Origin: Tetrastigma voinierianum
Lineage: Eukaryota; Streptophyta; Magnoliopsida; Vitales; Vitaceae
Length of the DNA stretch: 64,000 nt
Assembly: GCA_016808115.1 (NCBI GenBank)
Contig: JAEQBH010006863.1
Span: forward strand, 90,905-154,904
Direction of reading: 5' to 3'
The notes beneath the pieces are model-generated. The model was not told the DNA's origin. It made no database searches and saw only the letters and a list, made by a program, of their open reading frames with translations. A program made the position numbers and the translations under genes. This document shows, piece after piece, positions 35,001 through 43,980 of this stretch; the stretch's first letter is position 1, and every line of letters begins with the position of its first letter.

Positions 35001-38000
35001 GTAGATTGAAAAGCTTGTGTCGTAGCCCAATAATGAAAGGACAACATAGGAAAAGGTGATTGATCACTCCCATCTGCCAGACAAAATGCACCACTGAGCC
35101 CTATGATTTGTGGTTGTCTTGACTATAGCATATTGTTGGTGTTTATCTCTATATGCTACTAACCGAGCAAAGGTCTTAACCTTTTCAAGGGGCTTTTGAT
35201 TTCACAAAAACTTGGCTAGTGTGAACAAGGTGAGATGGAGGAATCTTGATAAGGTTAAGAAAAAGATTTGTTAGTAAACAAACCCAAGGATGACAAAGAC
35301 CAAGCTAATGAATCTGCAATAGAAGAATATAGACGCATTGAACTAAAAGAGCACATAAGTCCCTAAGGGAGTTCCATCTCCATATACGTGAGATTGTGAT
35401 GGAAATTTAGGTTCTAAATGGAGGGAGGAGAAATGCCAACTACTCCTTAAATGGAGATTTTTTTTAAATATGAATAAAACTTTAAAGCTTCAGATATTGT
35501 GAACAAATAGGTTGGTCATCCTACCATAAATCTTCCTAAAAATGGATTCTCTTCCAATTTTCCACGACGAGAATGGTAAATTGAGAAAACAATTGAAAAC
35601 CTTGAGCTATGGCCTTACAAGGACATGTATGACCATCTAACCACCATATTATGGCCAATGTGGGCTTCTTTTTCCTCTTTAAATTGCTCTAATATGTAGT
35701 TCTTTTAGATGCATATCCTTTGTAGTACCCATATTGAGCCATGCGGATGGATTTTATTACGCTTGTCATTTTCTAACATTACACTTCTTTTTTTAAAAAA
35801 GATGTAGAGCTTATTTGAGAGTGATTTTCAGAGGGCCTAAGAGTGCCTGTGCTTCATAACGCTTGGCCATTTCTTACAAAATTTAGATGTTTGTCAAACT
35901 TTTGAAAATTGCTTTTAAAAATCTGCAGAATCACTTTGTAAGTGATTCTTCCAACAATTACCTTTTTTTTTTAATAAATTACATTATAAAAAACACTATT
36001 AAAGTACCTTTTTTAAACTTCATATTCAAACACTATGACTATTGTTAAAGACATGATATTCATATTAAACCCAAATCCTACAAAGCCTCAGCCTTGTAAG
36101 AAATGGATTGCTTAACATGCAGACGCGGTTGGTTTAAGAAGAGGTCATGGCTCAATCCACTTCTCCGCACTTATTTCTCATTTTGCTGACTGAAGCTCCA
36201 TGTGGCGACTCAAGCCGGCTGTTGACTCTCCACATGCAGTATTGGCCGCACGTAAGTGGGAGGGTGTTAAAAGATGATATTCATATTAAACTCCAAATTT
36301 TATGGTGTTTCGAGCTTTTGGGGAGAGTTATTGTTTAACAACTATGTTTGGTTTCTAAAAAATTAGAGGGAAAATGTAAGGAAAAGAAAATAGAGAAGAA
36401 AAGAAAGATGAAAGAAAATAAAAAACATAGTTGAAGTCAATAAATTATTTTTGTTTGCTACTTCACATTTATTTTAATTATTTTAATTCATCAATATAAA
36501 GATAAAATACTTTAAAAATATAAAAGATTCTAATTATGTTTATCTTTCTTTAAAAATTTAATATAAGAACCACACTCCCTGGGACTTCTTTTCTAGGGGA
36601 CATGGGTCCAAGGGAACTCACCTGGGAGCGGTCAGGGGGCTCGGGCGGCCCTTCTGTGAGCCGGTGGTTACTGCTTCGACTTAAGCAAGTTAGTGGATCT
36701 TGGGAAGAGCCACTTGCAAGCTGTATCATGAAATGAGAATAATAAAATAATCATATTCCTCCCCCACAAGTGAGTTCATCTTATAGACAAGAGGAACTCA
36801 CTTGCCAGCTGTCGAAGTAATAAGGAAAATGCAACATAAGTGATTTGCTTTCAAAACTAGTCTAATGGATATGCTACTAACAAAAGTGCTACAGACTAGG
36901 TATGCTTTAACCAGAATCACTCCCAAATGGACTCCTAGGTTAAGCCTTACCACCATGGTAATTCTTGTATTATAAAAATCTAAGCTGACCTGACAGTGCT
37001 GCTAATTATACTGCCTGTATGTAGGAAATAGATGAGCTGTGTGATGAATGGGTTCCAGAATCTCTTATTCCCCATCCTACAGAAGAGATGCAGTGTGAAC
37101 CTCCAGTACTGGAAAGGTAAAATACTTGTTACTTGTTACTTTAATCATCTTATTTCTAATGAAAGAAGTTCTTGTGGTTCTTGTCAAATTTTTAGCTCTT
37201 TGTCCTTATTCTATCCCACTTTTAGGTTAAATTCATGGAAAAAAATTTCAGTTATAAAGTTCTGTTCTTTTTCAAACTTTTGAAGAGTTTTTCTGATGTT
37301 ATGACATGTTGCTCTATTTTTATTACTCCAAAATTTCCAGTATTTCTTTCTTGGAGTTTTCAATGAACTACTTGTTGGATTTGGATTTTTTCTATTTTCC
37401 ATCAATTTTATACTGTTTCACATATAATCTTAGTCCTTGATTCAAGGTTTTGAAATATAGACACAGAATTGAGTCTGAGAAGCTTCTTATTATTCTTGAG
37501 GAAAATATTGAGGGCTTGTTTGGTTCATGCTTTTGAAAATTGTTCGTGAGAATACCATTTTGGTGTTTGATAACTGCCTTTCGCTCTCTGAATTTAAGCC
37601 GTCTTCTACGCTTTTCGTAACAAAAACTTAATCAAATGTGGCTCTGTGTATTTTCCTGTTCTCCTTATTTTTTCGTAACAAAACAAGTTTTCAAAACCAA
37701 AACAATCAGGCCTTGAGGTTCAGCTAAATTTCTGAAGAGATTTTCCACAAATCAGTGGCATCCTGCTCATAAATTGCCTTTTATGCAGTGCTGCAGGACC
37801 ACATACATGGTAATCAATGGCAAAGAAGTTGTGAACTTTATCAGCAAATTATCTTTGGATTGATTGGACATGAGAAGTTACTATGAGGCCCTATTGTTTA
37901 CCAATCTTTGTTTTGATAACTTTACTTAAATATAGGAATCACGCAATTATTCAGGAATCATGCACCAGTTGCATTGAAGAAATATGGTGTTGGTTCTTGT

Positions 38001-41000
38001 GGTCCTCGTGGTTTCTATGGAACAATTGGTAAGGCTTAATATTACTTTTAAGCAAACTACACATATGGTTGTTTCTTTTTCTGTTTCCTTTTTATCATGG
38101 AAAGAACACTTAATTACAATTTGTATTTTGTAGATGTGCAACTGATCATGAGGCCATGATAGCAAAATTCTTGGGCAATTCTGATTCAATACTCTATTCT
38201 TATGGACTTTCCACCATGTTCAGTGCAATACCAGCATTTTGTAAAAAAAGAGATATCATTGTTGTGTGAGTCCATCATATGTTGACTTTTAATCTTTGGT
38301 TATCTGGATAGCATTAAATGTTAGTATGTATTGCAGCTATTGCCTATGAAGGTAAATAGTATTTTATGTATTCTGATCTTCAGCTTTTTTTTTTCAATAC
38401 TAGTTTTTATTTTAATGCAGTATCATGGTCAGGCAATAAGAAGAACACAGAAAGAAAGTAAGAAAATCAAGGTTTTGTTTATTTCATTATCCAGTTTATT
38501 TTAAAAGAATGTGATGTTGTAAGATTTGGTTTGCATTTTAGCTCTTGCTTTGGACTCATTGTTCAGACTTACTTAAATTGAATGTGATGTAAGATTTAGT
38601 TTCCCCTTTAGGCTGCATTTCAGCTGCTTTTACCTTGTTCCTATTATTGGATCTTATTTATCAAAAAATGGAAAAAAAACTATTAATCCTTATTTATTCT
38701 TGCATGCAGTCTTTAATTTATTTTAATTTTTGCACTAGGCAGTTTGACTTTTTCCTTGTGTTTCTCATTTCTTCTGATCTTTCATGATATTGTGTCTGGT
38801 TTGTTATGGAATTATCTATTATTTTGCCAGTGCATATGTCATATCTCGATTGGGTCTCTTGTTGATTTTGTTATAGTGTGTTCTTTTGTAAAGTATAGCT
38901 GACAAGAAATTTCTGGTATATGTTTGTATCTCTACTTAAAATATATCTTTCTATTTCTAGGATGAGGGAGTCCATTGGGGAATTCAAAATGGCCTTTATC
39001 TTTCTAGAAGTACAATCGTGCATTTCAGGCACAATGACATGGAGTCTTTGCAAAATACTCTAGAGAAAGTTACTGTGGAGAACAAGAGGGTTAAGAAGCT
39101 GCGGCGTTATATTGTGGTTGAAGCTGTGTACCAGGTATTTTCTGTTGGTTATGCATTTTAACTTTTACCCATGCCAAAGAAATACTTGAGCACAGATGCG
39201 TACATATTTTACACTTATCGCGTATGAGATCCCCTATCGCCTCCTACAAATGGGATCAGGAAAATTGAATATTGGTTTATAGAGATCACCTTGTGGTGGC
39301 TGCCATATTGAGATTGTCTTTTCTTAGTGAATGGAGAAGTAAAAAATTTCTCATAAGACGCAAGTACTCACACTGGTCAAAAAAGAAAAAAAAAAAAAAA
39401 GAGAAAAAAGATGCAAGGATTCACAATTCTTCTTCATCCTTTCTTTGTTCCAGGTTAGAGGTTAGAACTAAAGTGGCTTCCTTAGAGTGGAGAAACCACA
39501 ATTGGAAACCCTTATGGGCCATTTTTACACCTCAATGTTCAAATGACCATTTTTGTATGTATTGTTACATTGCTTCTCTAGCTTGCCTGTGAAGGAGTCT
39601 TGGTCTGTCCTTCCTTATATCTCTTTTCCCAGTAATGTTCCTCGATTACAATAAAAACTCTATTATAAAGATAAATATATCAAATTTATACACCAGAAAC
39701 CACTTGCTTGGTGCCTTTGGTATTTATGGAAAGATGTTCATGTGTACAAATAATGGAATATTTTATCTGATACTTACTGAATGTTCTGCCCATGTGGATC
39801 CTGGATTAACGGTGGAAAATCGTGATTGCTTAAAGATGAATGAAGACATTGCTTATCTTTCTTGTTTCTATCTTTAAGATGAATTAAGATGTTTGTTTCT
39901 GTCGAAAAAAAAAAGAAAAAAAAGCAAGATTGAACTTTGATGATGGCTTTGCTTTCCCGGACAGCTCATAGTTTTTACAAGTACCAAGCACTTGAGGCCT
40001 AGCTCAAGTGGTAAAGGGTTGTGAAGGGTTTGTGGTAGGTTCTAGGTTCAAGTCCCATTGGGTATATATATAACAAATGCCCAAATCTGTAAAAAAAAAA
40101 AAAAAAAAAAAGCCTTCTTGTCCAAACAGCCACTAATGCTGTGTTGTGGGCTATGGAATCAGTCCTGCATAGGCTGGAAGATAAGCAGCTACATAGTTGC
40201 AAATGCAAATATATTTAATTGATTATCCCATGATACTTTATTTTTAATCTCAAATGTTGATGTGCTTGCATATCTGCAATCAGAAAGAAGGGAAATTCTC
40301 TCTGTTGCTGCTAAAAATGATAAGAACAGAGTTTTAGTTCTAATAGAAAAGTTTCACACTTCATTTTGATTTGTGCTAATGCAGGCCGGCCATATATGAT
40401 TGCTTTCATTATTATATTGTGTATATATGTGTGTGTGTGTGTGTCTTTCCATTTTAATGAGATTTTAGAAAATCTAAATGGAGAAACATGGATTCTCCAA
40501 ATTGATAAAATGAAGTTAAATCAAGTAAAAGATGTGTTTGTGGTTTCAAATTCAGCAATTTTTCTCATTCAGCATTCTTCTTTTTTCATTTGTATTGTGC
40601 TTTGAAGTCGACATCATGGTTCTTTTTTTCTTTCTTCTTTTTCTTCTTCCAACTTTAAACCATCTTGTTGCCTTAGTGCATCTGGTTGGTACTCCAAGTT
40701 ATCCATAATTCTGAGAATGCTACAATATTCTGTGGACTCGACTTGTCCTTTCTTCCTTCAGTAAAGAATATTTTTAGATGAGATTCAATTTTCAATTGTA
40801 TTTTTCCCTACTCATCCAAACTCATATTTATGTGTTTCTTGTATTCTTCCACGCTTTATGTTACGGGGTGTTTTACATTTTGCTTCTGATGGAATACAAT
40901 CAATGCAAAAGAAAGGATTATTAATCACTGACATTACATAATCTCCGCTTCTAGAACTATACTATCTCTTTATTGCTCTGTCATTTCTTATGATAACCTT

Positions 41001-42677
41001 TTAATATATTGATTTCTGAAATTTCTAGAATTCTGGCCAAATAGCTCCATTGGATGAGATTATCAGATTGAAGGAGAAATACCGCTTCCGTGTCTTATTG
41101 GATGAGAGTAACTCATTTGGTGTATTGGGGAGCACTGGAAGAGGTCTCACTGAGTTCTTTGGGGTGCCGGTACGTTTTAAGAACTAACTTCTAATCAGGA
41201 ATTAACCCTCCCTTCATGATTCCATGGTTGTGGGGTATTGCAGACTGAGAAGATAGATATTATAACTGCTGCCATGGGACATGCATTAGCCACAGAAGGA
41301 GGATTCTGCACCGGAAGTACTCGAGTCATTGATCATCAAGTATGGAAAAAAGATTGAAGTTCTTTACTAGCTGATTACTATGTGTGTGTGTGTGTGTGCG
41401 CGCATGCGTGCGTGTACTTATTCTGATTTTCATTACTTAAATTTTGTTCCAACTTAGTAGTATTGATACCTCAGGCTATGCTATGCTTTGCAGCGTCTGA
41501 GCAGTTCTGGGTATGTCTTCTCTGCTTCTTTGCCCCCCTATCTTGCAAGTGCAGCCATTACAGCTATTGATGTCCTGGAGGAAAATCCTGATTTGATTGT
41601 GAAGCTGAAGGAAAATATTGCTGTATTATGGCAAGGTTTGTTCTTATCTTGCTATCAATCTAACACCAAGGTGGTGGCCTCTGCCTTGCTGAATCTCAAT
41701 GTGTTCTATCCATGCTATTTGACCTCATTATTTTTCAAGAAGTTTGCTTTAGGTTTTTTTTTTTTTTTTGACATCTATTTACTTCGCAATGCATTACAGT
41801 AATTTGTTCCTTCACAAATTTGTCCTCTCTGGGACTCGAACCCTAGACCTCTCCCCTCCCTATATCCGTTTGAGCTCTTAACCACTTCTGAGCACAGCAT
41901 GGCTGTTTTAGTTTACTATGTTTCTTGGTGTTTTCAATGTTTCCAAGGGGAAAAGAAAGAGGAAAAATTCTCTTTTAGTTGAATGGCTTTGCCAATGGCT
42001 CTTTTCTCCAAACCAATCCATACTGAAAACAGGACTGGGTTGTTAGAAGCTGTAGAGAAGTAAAGCAAAATGTTTATTTTGCTTCTAACTGTTGAATACT
42101 TCGGAAACTTTCTGTTTGGTTGACATAAAGCCAAAACAGCAACATGTTGCTGAGTGTGATGATTTGTGCTAATTCGGTTTTTTCTTGTTCAATGGATGGG
42201 TAGGAATCTATTTTTTTTGTTTAGCTTCTTGTCGGTTCTAACCTTTTTTATTGGTTCTAAATATGTTGCACAAATGCAGAATTGTCAGATATAAAATACC
42301 TTTCAATAGCAATCCCCTATCACCCATAGTCTTTCTCAGGCTAGAGAATTCAACAGGTTCTTTAAAGAATGACCTGCACCTGCTTGAAGATATTGCCGAT
42401 CGTGTAAGATATCATTGTTTCTCTGAATCCATCTGCATCACATGCTGATCTCAATCAACATCCCCAATGAATCCATCTCCAAATGTTTGATCTTTTGCAG
42501 ATGCTAAACGAAGACTCTGTTTTTATTGTGGCTTCCAAGAGATCCACACTTGATAAATGCCGTTTGCCTGTCGGAATCAGACTATTTGTATCTGCTGCAC
42601 ATACTGAATCTGATCTCTTGAAGGCTTCTGAATCTTTGAAGAGAGCTGCAGCATCAGTGCTCGCTGGGTCTAGCTGA
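22708..42677 (+). CDS. LCB1: Serine palmitoyltransferase subunit 1 gene (12 coding exons, frame damaged)
   Basis: LCB1 pairs with LCB2 in the ER membrane to condense serine with palmitoyl-CoA to 3-ketosphinganine, the committed step of sphingolipid synthesis. It belongs to the PLP-dependent alpha-oxoamine synthases but normally lacks the PLP lysine. Exons: 22708-22812, 22909-23000, 37025-37116, 37789-37883, 37955-38028, 38134-38265, 38961-39134, 41029-41169, 41244-41339, 41494-41635, 42280-42403, 42501-42677. They total 1444 nt, against about 1449 for the family. Intron 2 (about 14 kb) is swollen by transposable elements. Small indels break the frame in exons 1, 2, 4, 5, 6 and 11. Identity as LCB1 is certain from conserved blocks across the whole length. 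Whether the copy is functional cannot be told from this sequence. Confidence 0.93.
23001..23840 (+). other. LCB1 intron 2, upstream of the chromovirus
   Basis: T- and A-rich intronic DNA starting at the GTGTGT donor. I see no coding domain or repeat ends up to the target duplication GTTAAT at 23841-23846. Confidence 0.6.
23847..24103 (+). repeat. Left LTR of the intron-2 chromovirus
   Basis: It begins TTGATAAGCC and ends GTTTTTATCA, directly before the primer binding site. It shares long stretches with 28162-28409, such as GGGTCTTTTCGGGATTT and ATGCTAGAAATCCAATTTTT. It contains an AATAAA-poor T-rich end, and no clear TATA box was seen. Confidence 0.85.
24107..24119 (+). other. Primer binding site (initiator Met tRNA)
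   Basis: TGGTATCAAAGCA, one change from the canonical TGGTATCAGAGC, lies three bases after the left LTR end. Confidence 0.8.
24540..24770 (+). pseudogene. Gag fragment of the intron-2 chromovirus
   Basis: The + strand reads YQRQFIAHA, then ALEEVSKSLL, and in a shifted frame LSKFVSGLRADVCRELWLLR followed by PMGL. This is the end of the capsid domain (F..GL...I..E...L.P..L) of chromovirus gag. It is about 75 codons with at least one frameshift. The zinc knuckle that should follow was not found. The open frame on the opposite strand (24583-24939) is its shadow. Confidence 0.6.
25100..28135 (+). pseudogene. Pol relic: protease end, RT, RNase H, integrase, chromodomain
   Basis: Domains in order: the protease/RT linker STDIILGIQWLETLKGTFVN (25140-25220); RT with FCVDYRALNKETIPNCFPIP (about 25645), LFKV.LK.GYHQIRI, TAFRIHEGHYEFMVM and FDDILIY (about 25960; both catalytic Asp present); RNase H with MPDFSKPFVIKADASKF (about 26330) and PVAYHSQML; integrase with IYMDFI*GLPKVDSNSTILM (about 27115) and EVVNRFLR...SEK-like and SPF..L segments (27390-27560); then the GPI-like linker, LPPQLSEDLELVVEPESLQD (27950-28010) and the chromodomain end LPLFEATWEDFAMLNSQ (28070-28125). 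Many stops and frameshifts rule out activity. Pol runs right up to the 3' LTR. Confidence 0.9.
28162..28409 (+). repeat. Right LTR of the intron-2 chromovirus
   Basis: It starts TGGATAAGCCTCC and ends GTTCTTATCA, followed by GTTAAT, which matches the left flank. It is preceded by a short purine-rich run (AAAGTGGTGG) in the polypurine-tract position. Confidence 0.85.
28416..29679 (+). other. LCB1 intron 2, AT-rich
   Basis: Very AT-rich DNA (28910-29640 is almost entirely A and T) without coding signal. I saw no terminal repeats. It lies between the chromovirus and the SIRE-type LTR. Confidence 0.6.
29680..30924 (-). repeat. 3' LTR of the SIRE-type element
   Basis: About 1.25 kb, starting on the minus strand TGATGATAACAAATCAAGG and ending ATTAAACTTTCA. 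A TATA box CTATAAATAGAG reads on the minus strand at 30264-30252. Long LTRs that begin TGATGATAACAA are typical of SIRE elements. Confidence 0.8.
31410..32440 (-). pseudogene. SIRE-type gag with two zinc knuckles
   Basis: A 174-codon open frame (32436-31912) starts MMAHEMKITRRKE, is lysine/glutamate-rich, and holds a first zinc knuckle in which the second Cys is Trp (CYKWKKPSHIKYDC instead of C..C....H....C). Farther on the minus strand (about 31620-31560) a second, intact knuckle reads CNLCGRGGHISSTC, followed by VWVEKSMVTNHQGPKKIWVP and a stop near 31435. Two knuckles in gag are typical of SIRE. The gag would bind and package element RNA. Right after the stop the sequence jumps to a GSSIKLDMDEKGKPFDQTKY stretch that belongs near the end of RT. 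Confidence 0.85.
33111..33123 (-). other. Primer binding site of the SIRE-type element
   Basis: The minus strand reads TGGTATCGGAGCA, two bases inside the LTR end at 33126. It pairs with initiator Met tRNA, as in most copia elements. Confidence 0.8.
33389..34660 (-). mobile_element. 5'-truncated LINE: end of ORF2 and A-rich tail
   Basis: Broken minus-strand frames run in order. First come LRVKDLGCLNKALLSKWLWR and W.A.R.KYG (about 34570-34480). Next are RVRFWKDTWCG..PLCDS (34330-34290) and ...EDELIWKETRDGVFSVKSLY (34110-34060). The zf-RVT zinc region CYLCFEGEENVEYLLFHYVK and TRVLWELLFSIF follows (33900-33820), then RGVPFCLFWTVWKARNRIVF (33720-33650). This is the C-terminal half of a plant L1-type ORF2 protein. 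The 3' end is an A run (T run on +) at 33390-33397. The reverse transcriptase core is missing, the usual result of incomplete target-primed insertion. It lies antisense to LCB1. Confidence 0.85.
34790..35100 (-). mobile_element. Second LINE tail (zf-RVT fragment)
   Basis: A 98-codon minus-strand frame reads VNHLFLCCPFIIGLRHKLFN, then LEWVPPRRVVDMFIIAFRGLG and KGNTLWQLLVSLWCDGLARK. This is again the zf-RVT region and the stretch after it in a plant LINE ORF2. It repeats domain content already present at 33650-33900 but with different sequence, so it comes from a different LINE. Confidence 0.8.
35101..37024 (+). other. LCB1 intron 2, distal part
   Basis: No coding sequence is recognisable. A phrase GATATTCATATTAAAC.CCAAAT occurs at about 36055 and again at about 36277, the second inverted in neither strand nor frame, which suggests a small direct duplication around 36055-36300. 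A short GC-rich patch lies at 36600-36720. The segment ends at the ATGTAG acceptor of exon 3. Confidence 0.5.
37025..38265 (+). CDS. LCB1: LCB1 exons 3-6: start of the catalytic fold
   Basis: Exon 3 (37025-37116) reads EIDELCDEWVPESLIP then EEMQCEPPVLES without a break, but joins exon 2 one G short of frame. Exon 4 (37789-37883) encodes AAGPHT..VINGKEVVNF..SANYLGLIGHEKLL only with about three indels, and its donor reads CTA|TGAGG, lacking GT. Exon 5 (37955-38028) encodes ESCTSALKKYGVGSCGPRG then FYGTI after removing one extra T near 37970. The conserved GSCGPRGFYGT loop, equivalent to the human SPTLC1 Cys133 site, is preserved. Exon 6 (38134-38265) encodes DVQLDHEAMIAKFLGNSDSI, then YSYGLSTMFSAIPAFCKKRD, after adding one base near 38144. 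His for Cys in the LDCE motif is a substitution. Confidence 0.85.
37511..37713. mobile_element. hAT-like MITE in LCB1 intron 3
   Basis: The left end AGGGCTTGTTTGGTTCATGC and the right end (reverse complement AAGGCCTGATTGTTTTGG) resemble the widespread plant MITE terminus AGGGCCTGTTTGG. A TTTTGAAAA arm follows on both sides. It is about 200 bp and has no coding capacity. The 8-bp duplication expected for hAT elements is not evident. Confidence 0.5.
38961..42677 (+). CDS. LCB1: LCB1 exons 7-12: catalytic core and C-terminus
   Basis: Exons 7-10 (38961-39134, 41029-41169, 41244-41339, 41494-41635) read without interruption. They include DEGVHWGIQNGLYLSRSTI, KLRRYIVVEAVYQ, NSGQIAPLDEIIRLKEKYRF, LLDESNSFGVLG, ITAAMGHALATEGGFCTG and RLSSSGYVFSASLPPYLASA. 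No lysine stands at the PLP position of GHALATEGG, as expected for LCB1 rather than LCB2. Exon 11 (42280-42403) loses frame near 42310 and regains SPIVFLRLENSTGSLKNDL then LLEDIADR. Exon 12 (42501-42677) is clean: NEDSVFIVASKRSTLDKCRL, PVGIRLFVSAAHTESDLLKA, ending VLAGSS and TGA. All introns here have GT-AG ends. Exon 7 joins exon 6 one G short of frame. Confidence 0.92.
39991..40111 (+). mobile_element. tRNA-derived SINE in LCB1 intron 7
   Basis: An RNA polymerase III box A (TAGCTCAAGTGG, 40000-40011) and box B (GGTTCAAGTCC, 40045-40055) are 33 bases apart, followed by a TATATATA tract and a tail of 21 A residues (40091-40111). The tRNA-like head with an A tail and no clover-leaf 3' half marks a SINE rather than a tRNA gene. 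No clear target duplication was seen. Confidence 0.8.
40429..40444. repeat. (GT)n microsatellite
   Basis: An uninterrupted GT run of about eight units in LCB1 intron 7. Confidence 0.85.
41382..41414. repeat. (TG)n/(CG) microsatellite
   Basis: About nine TG units run into GCGCGCATGCGTGCGTGT inside LCB1 intron 9. The alternating purine-pyrimidine run is of the kind that can adopt Z-DNA. Confidence 0.8.
41754..41900 (-). mobile_element. tRNA-derived SINE in LCB1 intron 10, antisense
   Basis: The minus strand reads a box A (GCTCAGAAGTGG, 41893-41882), a box B (GGTTCGAGTCC, 41842-41832), about 60 bases of body and an A tail (T run on + at 41754-41769). It differs in body sequence from the SINE at 39991, so it belongs to another family. 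Confidence 0.75.
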
Positions 42678-43980
42678 CAGGTGCATGCTAGATCTTATTT
42701 TTTAACGTCGTTGTCATTTAACTCATTGAACTATTTATTCTGTCATGCCAAGCCAATGAAGAAATGACGCCCCCCACCCACAACCACCACCAAAAAAGAA
42801 AAAGAAAAAAAAAGTCTTGGGGATCTTGATAATTTATGCCACACTTTTAATTTTTCCTTTTTTCTTTTAAATATTTAACATTCAAGCAGAGTAGAGCCGT
42901 TAAAAATGCAGGTGTTTTTTTCTTGAGGTAATGTCTATTAATTATTACTTAGAGATTGATTGTGGCTTGTGGAAGTTGTTGTTGCATATTACAGTATTCT
43001 TTTTTTATGTTAATCCTTTGATAAAATAGATAGGGGATGATCATTGTTGTTCCTTATTCTTATGTTTTTTAGTTGTAGGAAAATATAGGTTATGTTTGGT
43101 TCCTGAAAATTTAATTTTGATGAAAATGTGGGGAAGAAAATGAAGAGGGAAAATAGAAGAAAAAAAAGAAAAAAAAAAGAAAGGGAAAAATAAAATAAAA
43201 TTGTTTTCAAAATATTAATTATATATTGTATTTGATTTCTTCTGTAATTTTCGTTGAGAAACCAAACGCAAAAAAGTTGTTTTCCTTGTCATTGTTTTTC
43301 CTAGTATTTTCAGAAACTGAACGTATTTATTAAGAAAGAAAAGAAAAATGGTAAGTAGCATATTTTTCTGCTTGATTTATTGGACACAGATATGGAAAAA
43401 ACAAATATAATTAAAATTGTTTAGAAACTTATGCCCTTTTTTAAAAATTAAGTTCTTTATTCTTAAATAAAATGAATTTCAAGTAATATATAAAATAATT
43501 TATTAATATTAAATTAATACATAATACTAAATAAACTTTTATTTATTTTATCTTTGTTTTTCAACTTGTTAAATATATAATATAATATGATATTTATTAA
43601 TTTATAAATTATATTTTGTTTTTATTATCATATGAAATTTTATATGTGAAAGAATTTAAAAAAAAGAAAAAAAAAAGTTAAACAAGAAGGTGTATGGTTA
43701 TTAGGAATAAGAAAAACAAGTAAACGTGTGAGTTTGGAATAGAGTCCGTTTCATTACCATCCCTGTAAAATGCATTCTGTTAGGGTATTTGCCTTAGAGT
43801 GTTTAAGAATTTTCGTGCTTGGACATTGGCATTGCTTGAGAATTATTTCTTTTATCTGATAAAATTGCAGTTATAAATTCCGGTTTAATTTTTTTTTTTG
43901 TTTAAAACAAAAAGAGCATTATAAAATCATAATTAATTTTGAACCGAAGCTTAAAACTACAGTTGATTTTAAATATAGGA
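42678..43980. other. LCB1 3' flank and AT-rich intergenic DNA
   Basis: The 3' untranslated region of LCB1 should lie in the first few hundred bases, but no convincing poly(A) signal was identified. From 43400 to 43700 the DNA is almost pure A+T. No gene is supported. Confidence 0.5.
43092..43270. mobile_element. Possible MITE with TTTGGTT ends
   Basis: TATGTTTGGTTCCTGAAAAT on the left is mirrored by GAGAAACCAAACGC on the right, with an A/G-rich centre. A similar A/G-rich core occurs at 36360-36430. The inverted ends are imperfect and no target duplication is clear. Confidence 0.35.

Larger units (their letters stand above)
39135..41028 (+). other. LCB1 intron 7
   Basis: A 1.9-kb intron with GTATTT and TTCTAG ends. 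It holds A-rich runs (39380-39412, 39904-39925), a SINE (39991-40111) and a (GT)n microsatellite (40429-40444). I see nothing else in it. Confidence 0.75.

Noticed and set aside
39991..40111. Possible tRNA gene
   Set aside because: Box A and box B are present, but the 3' half does not pair into an acceptor stem and the unit ends in a long A tail, so it is a SINE.
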